DNA of 64,000 nucleotides from positions 124,001 through 188,000 of the forward strand of contig CAVZNF010000011.1 of the NCBI GenBank assembly GCA_963776565.1, read 5' to 3'. How positions within the stretch are numbered: position 1 is the stretch's first letter; each line of letters starts with the position of its first letter. Below the pieces are notes generated by a model. The model did not search any database and had not been told where the DNA came from. It saw only the letters and a list, made by a program, of their open reading frames with translations. Made by a program: the position numbers and the translations under genes. Of this stretch, positions 45,521-53,890 are shown piece by piece. Origin of the DNA: GMQP-bins7 sp963776565 (GTDB lineage: Bacteria; Actinomycetota; Thermoleophilia; Gaiellales; Gaiellaceae).

Positions 45521-46044
45521 GCGTACCCCTCCGACAGAGCGCGGCGGACGTCATCGGCCGCGACCTTGCGGCCGAGCGTCTCCACGGCCGCCTCCTGCAG
45601 GTCGGCCAGCGGCGGCTCGCCGAGCTCGGCTGCGACGGCACCGAGCATCACCATGTTCACGAACGCCGAGCCGAGCGTGGTCGCGAGCCGCTGGGCCGGA
45701 ACACACCGCACGTCGACGCCGGCGAGCTCGGGTGGAACCTCTTCGCCGTTGAAGACGATGAATCCCTCCGGCGCCAGACCGTCGTCGACGCCCGCTTCGT
45801 GCACGAGCGACGGCTCGAGCACGACGACGACGTCGGGGTCGGTAACCGAGTCGTGCCGGCGAATGGGGCGATCGGCGACGCGTGTGAACGCGCGCAGCGG
45901 CGCCCCACGGCGCTCGGGCCCGTACTCCGGGAACGCCTGGACGCCCTTTCCGGTGCGCAGCAGTGCCAGAGCGAGTATCTGGGCTGCCGTCTTCGCTCCC
46001 TGCCCCGCACGCGCGTGCCACCGGATCTCGGTCATGTCGTTCAT
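45508..46044 (-). CDS. porG: Pyruvate:ferredoxin oxidoreductase gamma subunit
   Basis: A 178-aa subunit with the family start IRWHARAGQGAKTAAQILA and EYGPERRGAPLRAFTRV. It binds the CoA-facing side of the complex in structurally known PORs. The ATG overlaps the stop of the GltD-like gene by 4 bp. Confidence 0.92.
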   Translation of the reverse strand: MNDMTEIRWHARAGQGAKTAAQILALALLRTGKGVQAFPEYGPERRGAPLRAFTRVADRPIRRHDSVTDPDVVVVLEPSLVHEAGVDDGLAPEGFIVFNGEEVPPELAGVDVRCVPAQRLATTLGSAFVNMVMLGAVAAELGEPPLADLQEAAVETLGRKVAADDVRRALSEGYAWLN

Positions 46045-47328
46045 TGCAGTGCCTCGTCGATCGCCATGACGGCGCGCTTGGCATCCGCCACAGCCCGTAC
46101 CACACTGGCGCCGCCGTTGACTGCGTCTCCAGCGGCAAAGATCTTCGGGTCTCGGGTGCTGCCGTCCTGATCGACTGCCTCGAGGAGGCTTCGAAACTCA
46201 TCGCGCGGTTCCTGGCCGATCGCCTTGACGACGGTGTCGACGGGAATGACGAAGTCACTGCCCGGAACGGGCTCGGGCCGGCGGCGACCGGTCTCGTCCG
46301 GGGCGCCGAGCCGCATCTCGGCGCAGCGAACGCCTTCGACGCGGCCGTTCCCGACGAATCCGATAGGGCTGGTGAGAAAGCGGATCTCGACCCCCTCATG
46401 CCGAGCGAGCTCGACCTCGTGCTCGTAGGCCGGCATCTCCTCCTCGGTACGCCGGTACAGGAGGAGCGAGACCTCCGCCCCGAGCCGCTTCGCCTCGACT
46501 GCGACGTCGACCGCCGTGTTTCCGCCGCCGATGACGGCGACCCTCTCGCCAACGGCCGGCGGCTCGCCGGTCTTCAGCCTCTCGATGAACGGCAGCGACT
46601 CCCAGACTCCGTCGAGATCGTCGCCTTCGTACGTCACGTCGAGATCGGCCCCCATTCCCACTGCGAGCACGATCGCGTCGACCTCGGCAGCGAGCTCTTG
46701 CAGACGCGCCGAATCCACTCGCGTGCCCGAGGCGAAACTCCACTCCGAGCTCCGCGAGCAGCCGTGCTTCGTCGGGCAGCGGCTCGTTCGTCTGCCGATA
46801 CGGCGCGATCGCGTAGCGGACGAGCCCGCCGACCTCCGCACGCTCGTCGTAGACGGTTACGGAGTAGCCGCGCGCGGCCAGCTCTCCGGCCGCAGTGAGC
46901 CCGGCCGGGCCGGCACCCACGACGGCGACCCGCCTGCCGTTCGCGGCGGCCGCCGGACGCAACTGCACACCGTCTGCGTATGCCCACTCGGTCGCGTAGC
47001 GCTGGAGCGCGCCGATCTCGATCGGCGGCCGTCCCTCATGGATCAGGACACAATCCTGCTGGCAGAGCACCTCGACCGGGCACACGCGTGCGCACGTCCC
47101 GCCGAGAACGTTTTCGGCGAAGATGATCCGTGCGGCAGTCGCGTGATCGTGCGCGGCGATAGCCGCGACGAAGCCCGGGACGTCGACGTGCGCCGGGCAG
47201 CCAATGACGCATGGCGCCGGCGCCTGCAGGCCGCCGCACTCGAGGCAGCGATCCGCCTCGACGAAGGCCGCCTCCGCCGTCAGCGGAGGGCGAAGCTCGC
47301 GGGATAGGTCGTCGATGCACGCGGCCAT
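46041..47328 (-). CDS. GltD-like NAD(P)H oxidoreductase subunit, first gene of the POR operon (frameshifted)
   Basis: About 428-aa iron-sulfur flavoprotein. The N-terminal cluster region holds CLECGG, CVIGCPAHVDVP and CARVCPVEVLCQQDC. The FAD motif is VAVVGAGPAGLTAAGELAARG and the NAD(P) motif VAVIGGGNTAVDVAVEAKRLG. An extra G near 46729 (CTCGGGCACG for CTCGGCACG) breaks the frame inside VEFRLGTRVDSARLQEL. As a stand-alone GltD-type protein next to POR it may link NADPH to ferredoxin (compare NfnB), rather than act in glutamate synthesis; no gltB is nearby. Confidence 0.86.
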
Positions 47329-47368
47329 GGGCGAAGCGTCGCCGGTGAGGAAGGAGTGGGCATCGGCG

Positions 47369-47551
47369 TCATCCCCGAACCGATGTGCGGGAAGCCCGCA
47401 GCTCGGGTATGAGCCGCCCTTGGGCGAAGAGGCGCAGCTCGAGCGAGAAGCGACCGCCGAGCGTCGCCACGATCTTCCGCGTACCGCAGATCGCCGCGAA
47501 GCCGGAGTCCTGCAAGTTGAGGCGATCTGGCGGAGACAGCGCGACAGTCAC
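47369..47551 (-). CDS. Short ORF upstream of POR operon, unknown
   Basis: A 60-aa product from GTG at 47551, preceded by a GGAGG ribosome-binding site at normal spacing. It reads VTVALSPPDRLNLQDSGFAA and ends RASRTSVRG. It sits in the same direction between the CBS gene and the POR operon, 40 bp before the latter. No family recognised. The surrounding 47329-47699 spacer holds nothing else convincing except a weak GCCGATGCCC motif near 47360. Confidence 0.4.
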   Translation of the reverse strand: MTVALSPPDRLNLQDSGFAAICGTRKIVATLGGRFSLELRLFAQGRLIPELRASRTSVRG

Positions 47552-47699
47552 TCGTGTCCTCCAGTCGGCTGCATGAGGCGTCAGCTTGCGTCGATCCCTG
47601 GGCGACGGCGACGCTGTGTAGCGAGCTGCATGTGAACGGGGACGTCGAGGGCGTTGCCCACGAGGCATCCCTTCTGTGCCCGCCCATCCGCGTGCCTTC

Positions 47700-48152
47700 T
47701 CAGGGCTTGACGCTAGTCGCCATACCGCCGACGACACCGACGATGTCAAGCGTCGAGACAACGCCGACTGGCCGATCCGAGCCAGGCTCTACGACGAGGA
47801 GGTGCGACAGCCCACGCTCTGTCATGACCTCGGCCGCGCGCCGCAGCGTCTCGCGGGGCGCGATCGTGACGGCTTCGCTGGCTGCGGACCCGCCGGCCGT
47901 TCGATGTACGTAGTCCGTCGCCGCGGCGGCCACGATGTCCCGATCCGTGACGAGGCCCCAGATGCGCGTATCGTCGGCAGTCACGTCGCCGAGTCCGGCG
48001 AGACAGTGAACCCGGTGCGTCGCCATCATGCGAGCGACCGTCGCGAGCGACGTCTCGTAGAAGCACGTGAACACGCCGGAGTGCATGACGTCCTCGACGT
48101 ACGCCGAATCCATCGAAAGAATCGCGGGCACTGGAACTGAACTGGAAGGCAT
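47700..48152 (-). CDS. CBS-pair protein
   Basis: A 150-aa protein with two CBS motifs (VEDVMHSGVFTCFYETSLAT, GLVTDRDIVAAA; APRETLRRAAEVMTERGLSH, VGVVSTLDIVGVVGG). The start has a strong ribosome-binding site (AAAGGAGGAGACC). Stand-alone CBS pairs of this size are common in actinobacterial hypoxia/stationary-phase regulons. A CCCGATG motif lies 54 bp upstream of the start. Confidence 0.85.
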   Translation of the reverse strand: MPSSSVPVPAILSMDSAYVEDVMHSGVFTCFYETSLATVARMMATHRVHCLAGLGDVTADDTRIWGLVTDRDIVAAAATDYVHRTAGGSAASEAVTIAPRETLRRAAEVMTERGLSHLLVVEPGSDRPVGVVSTLDIVGVVGGMATSVKP

Positions 48153-48205
48153 GGTCTCCTCCTTTCGGTTACCGGACTCAGCCTCGAACCATCGCGGCGA
48201 CGCGC

Positions 48206-48212
48206 CATCGGG
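48206..48212 (-). promoter_or_regulatory. CCCGATG motif before CBS gene
   Basis: Read in the gene direction: ATCCCGATGGCGCGTCG, 54 bp before the ATG at 48152. One of a set of similar sites described in the findings. The 48153-48482 spacer of 330 bp otherwise holds no gene. Confidence 0.45.
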
Positions 48213-48420
48213 ATCGGACGTGATTCACGCGCGGAGAACTACGTACGGGCACACCGGTGTCCGCTCGCCGCGCCGCCGGGTCGACCACGCGGGCTGCTCG
48301 ACCGACGTCAGGAACCGATCCGGCTCTGGCCCGAGTTGTATCCACCAACCCGATGCGGGCTCCACGCGCGATGGCGCCGCACCTTGAGCGGTCGGTCACG
48401 AACCGCGAATCAGTAGTTGC

Positions 48421-48427
48421 CCCGATG
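48421..48427 (+). promoter_or_regulatory. CCCGATG motif before DUF1918-YbaK gene
   Basis: Read in the gene direction: GCCCCGATGGCCGCGTCGG, 56 bp before the GTG at 48483. Confidence 0.45.
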
Positions 48428-48482
48428 GCCGCGTCGGACCCGCGCTGCATGCTTCAGCCTGCCTAGATGAAAGGAGAATTCC

Positions 48483-49187
48483 GTGGACAGAACCGCACAT
48501 GCAGCCGAAGCGGGCGACCTCATCGTGATCGCGGGACACCACGTGGGTGAAGCGGAGCGAATCGGCGAGATTCTCGAAGTGCTGGGTGAGCTGCCGCACG
48601 AGAGCTACCGCGTCCGCTGGGACGACGACCACGAGAGCGTGTTCCGTCCCGGCAGCGACGCCACGATCAAGCACTCGCATGCGTCGACCTGCTTCGCGGA
48701 AGGCAACGTGATGACCGCTCATTCGCCGCCGAGGAGCCTCGTGCAACAGCTCGAACAAGCGTCGATCGCCTACGAGCTCATCGACCATCCGCGCACCACG
48801 ACCGCAGCCGCCGAAGCGCACGTTCTAGGCCTCGACTCGCGCGAGGTCGCGAAGACGGTGGTGCTATCGACTCCGGACGGCTTTCTCCGGGCCGCCCTGC
48901 CGGCATCGGAGCGTCTCGACCTCGGCAAGGTACGCGCCTTGCTCGGAACGAAGGACGTCCAACTGGCGACTGAGGTGGTTCTCGCCGGCGCGTATCCGGA
49001 GTTCGAGCTGGGCGCCGTGCCTCCGCTGACAGGCGGTGACGGCGATCGCGTGCTCATGGACCGCCGGCTCTGCGAGAACGAATGGGTTGTTCTCGAGGCT
49101 GGTACGCATGAGCAGTCGCTGCGGCTCCGGGTGACCGATCTCGTGCAGTTGTCCGACGCGCGAGTCGTCGACCTGTCTCAGGACTGA
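48483..49187 (+). CDS. DUF1918-YbaK/aminoacyl-tRNA deacylase fusion protein
   Basis: A 234-aa protein with two domains. Residues 1-65 match DUF1918 (GDLIVIAGHHVGEAERIGEI and YRVRWDDDHESVFRPGSDA), normally a stand-alone 60-residue protein. Residues 80-230 form a YbaK/EbsC-like domain (YELIDHPRTTTAAAEA; SREVAKTVVLSTPDGF; LGAVPPLTGGDGDRVLMDRR), related to enzymes that clear mischarged tRNA. The two are in one frame with no stop; a GGAAGG site and ATG near 48712 could also give a separate second protein. Activity on any particular tRNA is not shown. Confidence 0.78.
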   Translation: MDRTAHAAEAGDLIVIAGHHVGEAERIGEILEVLGELPHESYRVRWDDDHESVFRPGSDATIKHSHASTCFAEGNVMTAHSPPRSLVQQLEQASIAYELIDHPRTTTAAAEAHVLGLDSREVAKTVVLSTPDGFLRAALPASERLDLGKVRALLGTKDVQLATEVVLAGAYPEFELGAVPPLTGGDGDRVLMDRRLCENEWVVLEAGTHEQSLRLRVTDLVQLSDARVVDLSQD

Positions 49188-49379
49188 CAGTCATGCCAGG
49201 CCCGCAAGATGGCGGGGATAGTTCACCCAGCCACGCGACCTCCGTCATCACCAGCCGGGCGTCGTGATCGGATGAGGGGTGCCCGTGAACCCCGGTAGCC
49301 GCTCACCAGCTCGGGACTCGCGCAAGCTGCTCAGGTTCGACAATGACTCGGACGACCTGATGGGCGACGAAAGCGCTTT

Positions 49380-50165
49380 GTGAAGCGCCCAGACCTACAG
49401 GGTCTGCCGGAACTTCCGCGCGGACGGCGCGACTTCGCGGGCCAGCTCGCGATCTGGTTCGCGTTCGTTATTGGGTACCAGGTCGCGCGCGGCCTCGCGG
49501 ACCGAGGCGCCGCGGAGGCGTTCCGAAATGGGCGACGCGTGCTCCGGCTCGAGGATGCGCTTGGCACGCTCTTCGAACCCGACGTCCAGCGCTGGACAGT
49601 GGGGGCCGGTCATCTACTCATCGACGCCATGAGCTTGACGTACTGGGTCTCACAGTTCGTGGTCGTGCTCTTCGCCCTGCTCTGGATCTACCTACACCGC
49701 GTCGACTCGTACGTGCCCGTGCGCAACACGATCATCATTGCCAACACGATTGCGCTCGTCATCTACGTGGCTGTCCCGACTGCCCCGCCGCGCCTATTCC
49801 ACGCGTGGGGGTTCTACGACACAGTGGCTGCCTCCAGCCTTGGCGCACCGCACGGGCTCGTGGCCCTCCTCGCGAACCCGTACGCCGCGATGCCGAGTCT
49901 GCACGCGGCCGATGCGGCCATCATCGGCCTTGCGCTCGCGCTGCTTGTCCGCCCCCTGTGGCTAAAGGCAGTCTGCGTACTTTGGCCGGCGTGGGTCGCT
50001 TTCTCGCTGGTCGCAACGGCGAATCATTATTGGCTGGACATCGTTGCAGGCCTGAGCGTCGCGGCGGTAGGCGCCGGGGTTTCTCTACTGCTCGCGCGAC
50101 ACCGCCAGCCAGACAGGCCAACGCGTCGAACCTCGGTCCGGATCGATTGTCGGCCCGCGCTGTGA
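49380..50165 (+). CDS. PAP2/inositol-phosphotransferase-type membrane protein
   Basis: A 261-aa membrane phosphatase/transferase of the Aur1/Ipt1-like PAP2 subgroup. Six helices; the catalytic motifs are AMPSLHAADAAIIGLAL (His) and ATANHYWLDIVAGL (His, Asp). Lipid phosphate or inositol-phosphoceramide-like chemistry at the membrane is expected for the fold. GTG at 49380 has no strong ribosome-binding site. Confidence 0.8.
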   Translation: MKRPDLQGLPELPRGRRDFAGQLAIWFAFVIGYQVARGLADRGAAEAFRNGRRVLRLEDALGTLFEPDVQRWTVGAGHLLIDAMSLTYWVSQFVVVLFALLWIYLHRVDSYVPVRNTIIIANTIALVIYVAVPTAPPRLFHAWGFYDTVAASSLGAPHGLVALLANPYAAMPSLHAADAAIIGLALALLVRPLWLKAVCVLWPAWVAFSLVATANHYWLDIVAGLSVAAVGAGVSLLLARHRQPDRPTRRTSVRIDCRPAL

Positions 50166-50242
50166 TTTGGCGGCACCGTTCGCCGCGAGCGATCAGCTGA
50201 GTTTGCAGAAGACTTGGGTCCGTGCCCGATTACACTCTTCCC

Positions 50243-50455
50243 ATGGCGATGGAGTACGACGTGCAGCGCCTTCAGATGGGGGACGTTGTGTTGATCGACC
50301 TTCCCGAGCACGGCGAGGAGGTCGAGGCGAAGGTGATACGGGCGATCGACCGGACCGACACGACCGTGCGCGTGTCCCTGCGAGTGGAAAGCGGCGAGGA
50401 GTTCGTCAATGAGTGGCCCCTTGGCACGCGGGTAACGGTTGTGCGCGGTCCCTGA
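50243..50455 (+). CDS. Small beta-rich protein, unknown
   Basis: A 70-aa acidic protein (MGDVVLIDLPEHGEEVEAKV, VSLRVESGEEFVNEW) with alternating hydrophobic/charged pattern suggesting a small SH3-like barrel. ATG at 50243 chosen; a GTG at 50222 is possible. No family recognised. Confidence 0.55.
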   Translation: MAMEYDVQRLQMGDVVLIDLPEHGEEVEAKVIRAIDRTDTTVRVSLRVESGEEFVNEWPLGTRVTVVRGP

Positions 50456-50477
50456 ACCACATAGAGATCGTGGTGAG

Positions 50478-50496
50478 GTCGGGCTCGCCGCCCGAC
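50478..50496. terminator. Short GC hairpin after small beta-rich gene
   Basis: GTCGGGC-TCGCC-GCCCGAC, 7-bp stem, 23 bp after the stop at 50455. No clear T-run, so termination is tentative. Confidence 0.3.
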
Positions 50497-50652
50497 GGGT
50501 AGAAGGCTCGTCGTGAGCGTGCCGGGCTCGCATTACGTAGAGAGACAAGAGGACGCCCCCTGAGCCACGAAACGCATCAGAGCTCAACGCGTCTCAGGAG
50601 CGCTCGAAGCGGGTCGTCCTCGTCAACACCATGAACGACGCCGTGCTGCATC

Positions 50653-51387
50653 TCAGTCGGTTCGACGACGGAGGGTCGCCGCTCCGAGCGAGATGGCCAG
50701 CAGGATGCAGGCGCAGACGACTGCGACGTCGAACGCGAATCGCGCGTCGAGCTGGTCGTCGGCCGTCCTCGCTAGCGCGTCGTACGCATACGTGAGTGGA
50801 AAGAAGGCCGAGACGACTCGCAGCCATGTGGCCATCTCCTCGCGTGCTACGAACAGCCCGCAGAGGAGGATCTGCGGGAAGACGACCGCCGGCATGAACT
50901 GAACCGCCTGGAACTCCGTCTGCGCGAAGGCGCTCACGAAGAGGCCGAGAGTGCTTCCGAGCACCGCATTCGCCACGGCGAGCCCGACGACGAGCCACTT
51001 CGGGCCGTCGACCTCGAGCCCGAGGAACCCGAAGGCCAGGACGGAGACGAGCGTCGCCTGCACGATCGCGAGCAACGCGAAGGCGATGCCGTAGCCCGCG
51101 AGCAGGTCGACCTTGTGCAGCGGCATCGTCATGAGCCGCTCGAGCGTTCCCGACGTCCGCTCGCGAAGCATCGTGATGGACGTCACCAGGAACATCGTGA
51201 CGAAGGGGAAGAGACCGAGCAGCGGCGTGCCCACCTGCTGGAAGATCGGCGAGTCCCGGCCGAACAGCTGCTGCAGGATGAGCTCGAGCATGCACGGCAC
51301 GACGAGGGCAAGCGCGAGCGTCCTCGGGTCGTGTCGGAGCTGCCCGAGCACCCGTCGCGCGACGGCGAGCGTCACCCGCACGCTCAT
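50653..51387 (-). CDS. ABC-2 type exporter permease
   Basis: A 244-aa membrane protein with six helices and the ABC-2 motif region RERTSGTLERLMTMPLHKVDLLAGYG. It overlaps the ATPase gene upstream by 4 bp. Substrate of the exporter unknown; one gene pair, no regulator adjacent. Confidence 0.87.
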   Translation of the reverse strand: MSVRVTLAVARRVLGQLRHDPRTLALALVVPCMLELILQQLFGRDSPIFQQVGTPLLGLFPFVTMFLVTSITMLRERTSGTLERLMTMPLHKVDLLAGYGIAFALLAIVQATLVSVLAFGFLGLEVDGPKWLVVGLAVANAVLGSTLGLFVSAFAQTEFQAVQFMPAVVFPQILLCGLFVAREEMATWLRVVSAFFPLTYAYDALARTADDQLDARFAFDVAVVCACILLAISLGAATLRRRTD

Positions 51388-52101
51388 GTCCCGGCCTCCA
51401 CGAGTCGGAGAAAGGCGGCGTCCAGGTCGTTCTCGCCCGTCTGCCTGCGCAGTTCGCTCGGCGTCGCCTGTGCCAGCAGCCGTCCTTCGCGCAGCAGGAG
51501 CAGCGCGTCGCAGCGGTCCGCCTCGTCCATGACATGGCTCGACACGAGCAGCGTCGCACCCTGCGCCGCGAGCCGGTGAAAGAGCTCCCAGAGGTCTCGG
51601 CGGAGGACCGGGTCGAGCCCGACCGTCGGCTCGTCGAGGACGACCAGCTCGGGCTGTCCGAGCAGCGCCGCAGCGAGCGAGACGCGCGCGCGCTCACCGC
51701 CCGAGAGACTCGCGACGAGCTGATCTCCGTGCCCGCGGAGAGATACCTCGTCCAGCACGCGCTCGACGGTCGTCGTCGGTTGTCCGACGACTCGTGCGAA
51801 GAATGTGAGGTTCTCGCGCACGGTGAGATCCCCGTAGACGGACGGCGCCTGCGTCATGTAGCCGAGACGCGTGCGCAGCTGCGGCGAGCCTGCGGCGATG
51901 GCCGAGCACCTGGACGCAGCCGCCGGCGACCTTCTGAACGCCCACGATCGCCCGCATCAGCGTCGACTTGCCGCTCCCGCTCGGTCCGAGGAGCCCCGTC
52001 ACGGAACCGGCGGCGACCTCGCAGCTCAGCCCCGGCAGCACGAGCACGTCTCCTCTGAGGACGCGGAGATCGTCGACGCGGATCGCCGGCTCGATCATCA
52101 C
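51384..52101 (-). CDS. ABC-2 exporter ATP-binding protein (frameshifted)
   Basis: About 238-aa ATPase. Walker A GPSGSGKSTLMRAIVG is in the first frame; LGYMTQAPSVYGDLTVRENL, signature LSGGERARVSLAAAL and Walker B LVVLDEPTVGLDP are in the second. The shift is near 51893, in a segment that should read VLGxxAGSPQLRTRLGYM; an extra C is the simplest change. A CCCGATG-type motif lies 75 bp upstream of the start. Confidence 0.85.
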
Positions 52102-52175
52102 GCAGTGGGTGGTGCGGGGGCAGAGTCGCCCGGCGACGGTGGCGTCACAAGCCTATTCTCGTGCCTTCCCGCGTA

Positions 52176-52189
52176 CCCGATGCACCTAG
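52176..52189. promoter_or_regulatory. Repeated 14-mer CCCGATGCACCTAG, copy 1
   Basis: In the spacer between the HEAT-repeat gene and the ABC ATPase gene. Identical over 14 bases to the copy at 53136. Relative to the downstream gene it is reversed compared with the other sites. Confidence 0.5.
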
Positions 52190-52290
52190 CGCCTCCTCTC
52201 CTCGGCTCTGTCAGCCAGCAAGTCGTCGACGTGGCCGCAACCGCCGCGCGGACCAGGACGACGATACGGCCCACACCGTCGCCCACTGAC

Positions 52291-53040
52291 CTACTGACGT
52301 TTCGCTCGTGCGAGCGCGCCTTCGACCCACTCATGGTCCATGCGTCCGAGACGCTTCTTGCGCAGGTTCTCTCGGACGATCCAGCGAACGTCTGGATCGC
52401 CGCTTCCAAGCAGACACTCAAAGAGCGGCTTCCCCTTCTCGGGAAGGGCGACCACGCCGACGCTCCAGGCATAGCCGAGCGTCTTTCGTAGGCTCCGGAA
52501 CTCGTCGCTTCGGCGATCGCCGAGCTCGGAGAGCTCTGCGGTCACGGTGTCCAGGAGCGCCAGCACGTTCTGGGCGTGGTCCGGTTCCCTGAGCAGCCTG
52601 GGCTCGCAGAGGGCGGCTACTGCGGCACGCCGCTCGAGCGCCGTTCCATTCGCCCAGCGCCGCATCTCGTCGAGGAGCGCGGCGAAGTCGGCGTCGCCGA
52701 AGCGCTGTAGAGCGATCGCGACAGATTCGCGAATCCGCCAGCGAGGATCGGCGGCGAGCCGACGGAGATCCGAGAGCACCGCGGCGTCGCCGGCGGCGAG
52801 TAGCCGCCCGAGACCCACGACGCCGCACACGGGGAGGAACTCCTCGGCGCTTCCGAAGGGCGCCTCGAGCGGGCTGAGGGCGGCCCAGCGCCGCAGGCTC
52901 GACTCGTCGGCCTCCTCGGCGACGGCAGCAGCAAGCTCCAGGTTCCCTCGCGGCCCGGGTAGTCCGGAATGCTCGAGCAGGTAGGGCTCCCACTCGTCGA
53001 GCTCGCGCAGCGCCTGCCGGTACTCCTCGGCTTTGCCCAT
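52291..53040 (-). CDS. HEAT-repeat protein
   Basis: A 249-aa all-helical protein. Repeats such as LRRLAADPRWRIRESVAIAL and RFGDADFAALLDEMRRWANG resemble the AlkD/HEAT class used for protein or DNA binding. AlkD catalytic residues could not be placed, so alkylpurine glycosylase activity is not claimed. It is divergent from hsp20 across a 151-bp spacer. Confidence 0.7.
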   Translation of the reverse strand: MGKAEEYRQALRELDEWEPYLLEHSGLPGPRGNLELAAAVAEEADESSLRRWAALSPLEAPFGSAEEFLPVCGVVGLGRLLAAGDAAVLSDLRRLAADPRWRIRESVAIALQRFGDADFAALLDEMRRWANGTALERRAAVAALCEPRLLREPDHAQNVLALLDTVTAELSELGDRRSDEFRSLRKTLGYAWSVGVVALPEKGKPLFECLLGSGDPDVRWIVRENLRKKRLGRMDHEWVEGALARAKRQ

Positions 53041-53135
53041 TCCCCTCCCGAAGCTACAGCGTCCTGCAGCCCGCCACTCGTCGCATGAGCCGCGTGCAGA
53101 CGTGAGTAGTTTCCCCGCCTCTCATGCGCGACGGC

Positions 53136-53149
53136 CCCGATGCACCTAG
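53136..53149. promoter_or_regulatory. Repeated 14-mer CCCGATGCACCTAG, copy 2, before hsp20
   Basis: Ends about 43 bp before the hsp20 ATG, with CCCGATG itself 50 bp upstream. Followed by GGGGTC, giving an imperfect inverted repeat GGCCCC...GGGGTC. Confidence 0.55.
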
Positions 53150-53191
53150 GGGTCTGGCCCGTCAGGCTGAGGTCTAGGAAGGAGGTGACCC

Positions 53192-53614
53192 ATGACCATT
53201 GTGCGATGGAGTCCCTTCCCGGAGATCGAGGCATTCGATCGCCGCATGCGCAGGATGCTCGACGAGGTCGGGATCGCTCCCGCCGCGATTCCCGCGGCGG
53301 ATGTGTACGAGACCGACAAGGAGTTCACGTTCGAGCTCGAGGCACCGGGCTTCGAGGAGAACGAACTCTCGGTCGAGGTGAGCGATCACACGCTCGTCGT
53401 GAAGGGCGAGCAGCTGGAGACAAAGGACGAGAAGGACAAGCAGTACCGTCTCCACGAGCGCCTCGAGAAGACGTTCGAGCGCCGCTTCGCGCTTCCACTT
53501 GATGTGGACACGACGAGCATCGGCGCAGAGTTCACCAAAGGCGTGCTGACCGTTAGCGCGCCGAGGGTGGAGGTCCCGAAGCCTCGCAAGGTCGCGATCG
53601 CGGCCAAGAGGTAG
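53192..53614 (+). CDS. Hsp20/alpha-crystallin small heat-shock protein
   Basis: A 140-aa holdase chaperone. N-terminal MTIVRWSPFPEIEAFDRRM is the common actinobacterial start; the alpha-crystallin domain spans about 38-130 (YETDKEFTFELEAPGFEENE, LSVEVSDHTLVVKGE, FTKGVLTVSAPR) with the family G-x-L motif (KGVLTV). A very strong ribosome-binding site (AAGGAGGTGACCC) precedes the ATG. No CIRCE element was seen. Confidence 0.93.
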   Translation: MTIVRWSPFPEIEAFDRRMRRMLDEVGIAPAAIPAADVYETDKEFTFELEAPGFEENELSVEVSDHTLVVKGEQLETKDEKDKQYRLHERLEKTFERRFALPLDVDTTSIGAEFTKGVLTVSAPRVEVPKPRKVAIAAKR

Positions 53615-53628
53615 CCAGGAGTGGGATA

Positions 53629-53658
53629 GCCGAGGCCGCTCCAAGGAGCGGCCTCGGC
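53629..53658. terminator. Terminator-like hairpin after hsp20
   Basis: GCCGAGGCCGCTCC and its exact reverse complement with only 2 nt between, 15 bp after the hsp20 stop. Strong stem; the T-run is weak. Confidence 0.65.
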
Positions 53659-53697
53659 ACGGTTGGACCAGGTCACTCGACCAAGCGCCGCGTGAGG

Positions 53698-53750
53698 CAT
53701 CGGGGGAACTCCGTACGATCGAGAACCGCCGATCAGTGCTCTCCCCGATG
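53698..53750. promoter_or_regulatory. Two CATCGGG/CCCGATG sites before CBS-BON gene
   Basis: CATCGGG at 53698-53704 (GGCATCGGGGGAAC) and CCCGATG at 53744-53750 (CTCCCCGATGGCGCACG), in opposite orientations, 193 and 141 bp before the ATG at 53891. The spacer 53659-53890 holds no other feature. Confidence 0.45.
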
Positions 53751-53890
53751 GCGCACGCGGTACCGAGCGGGACCCTCGTGTCGATGGCAGAGAGCGCCGG
53801 ACGCTTGAGAGAGTCTGAAGAGAAACGCGAATTCCGAAGCTCAGACGCCACCGGGGTTTCTGAAACGTCGAGGACACAGGAGGTACGACG

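Noticed and set aside
38541..47328. CRISPR array or phage cargo in the accessory-looking region
   Set aside because: No direct repeats with regular spacing, integrase or phage structural genes were seen.
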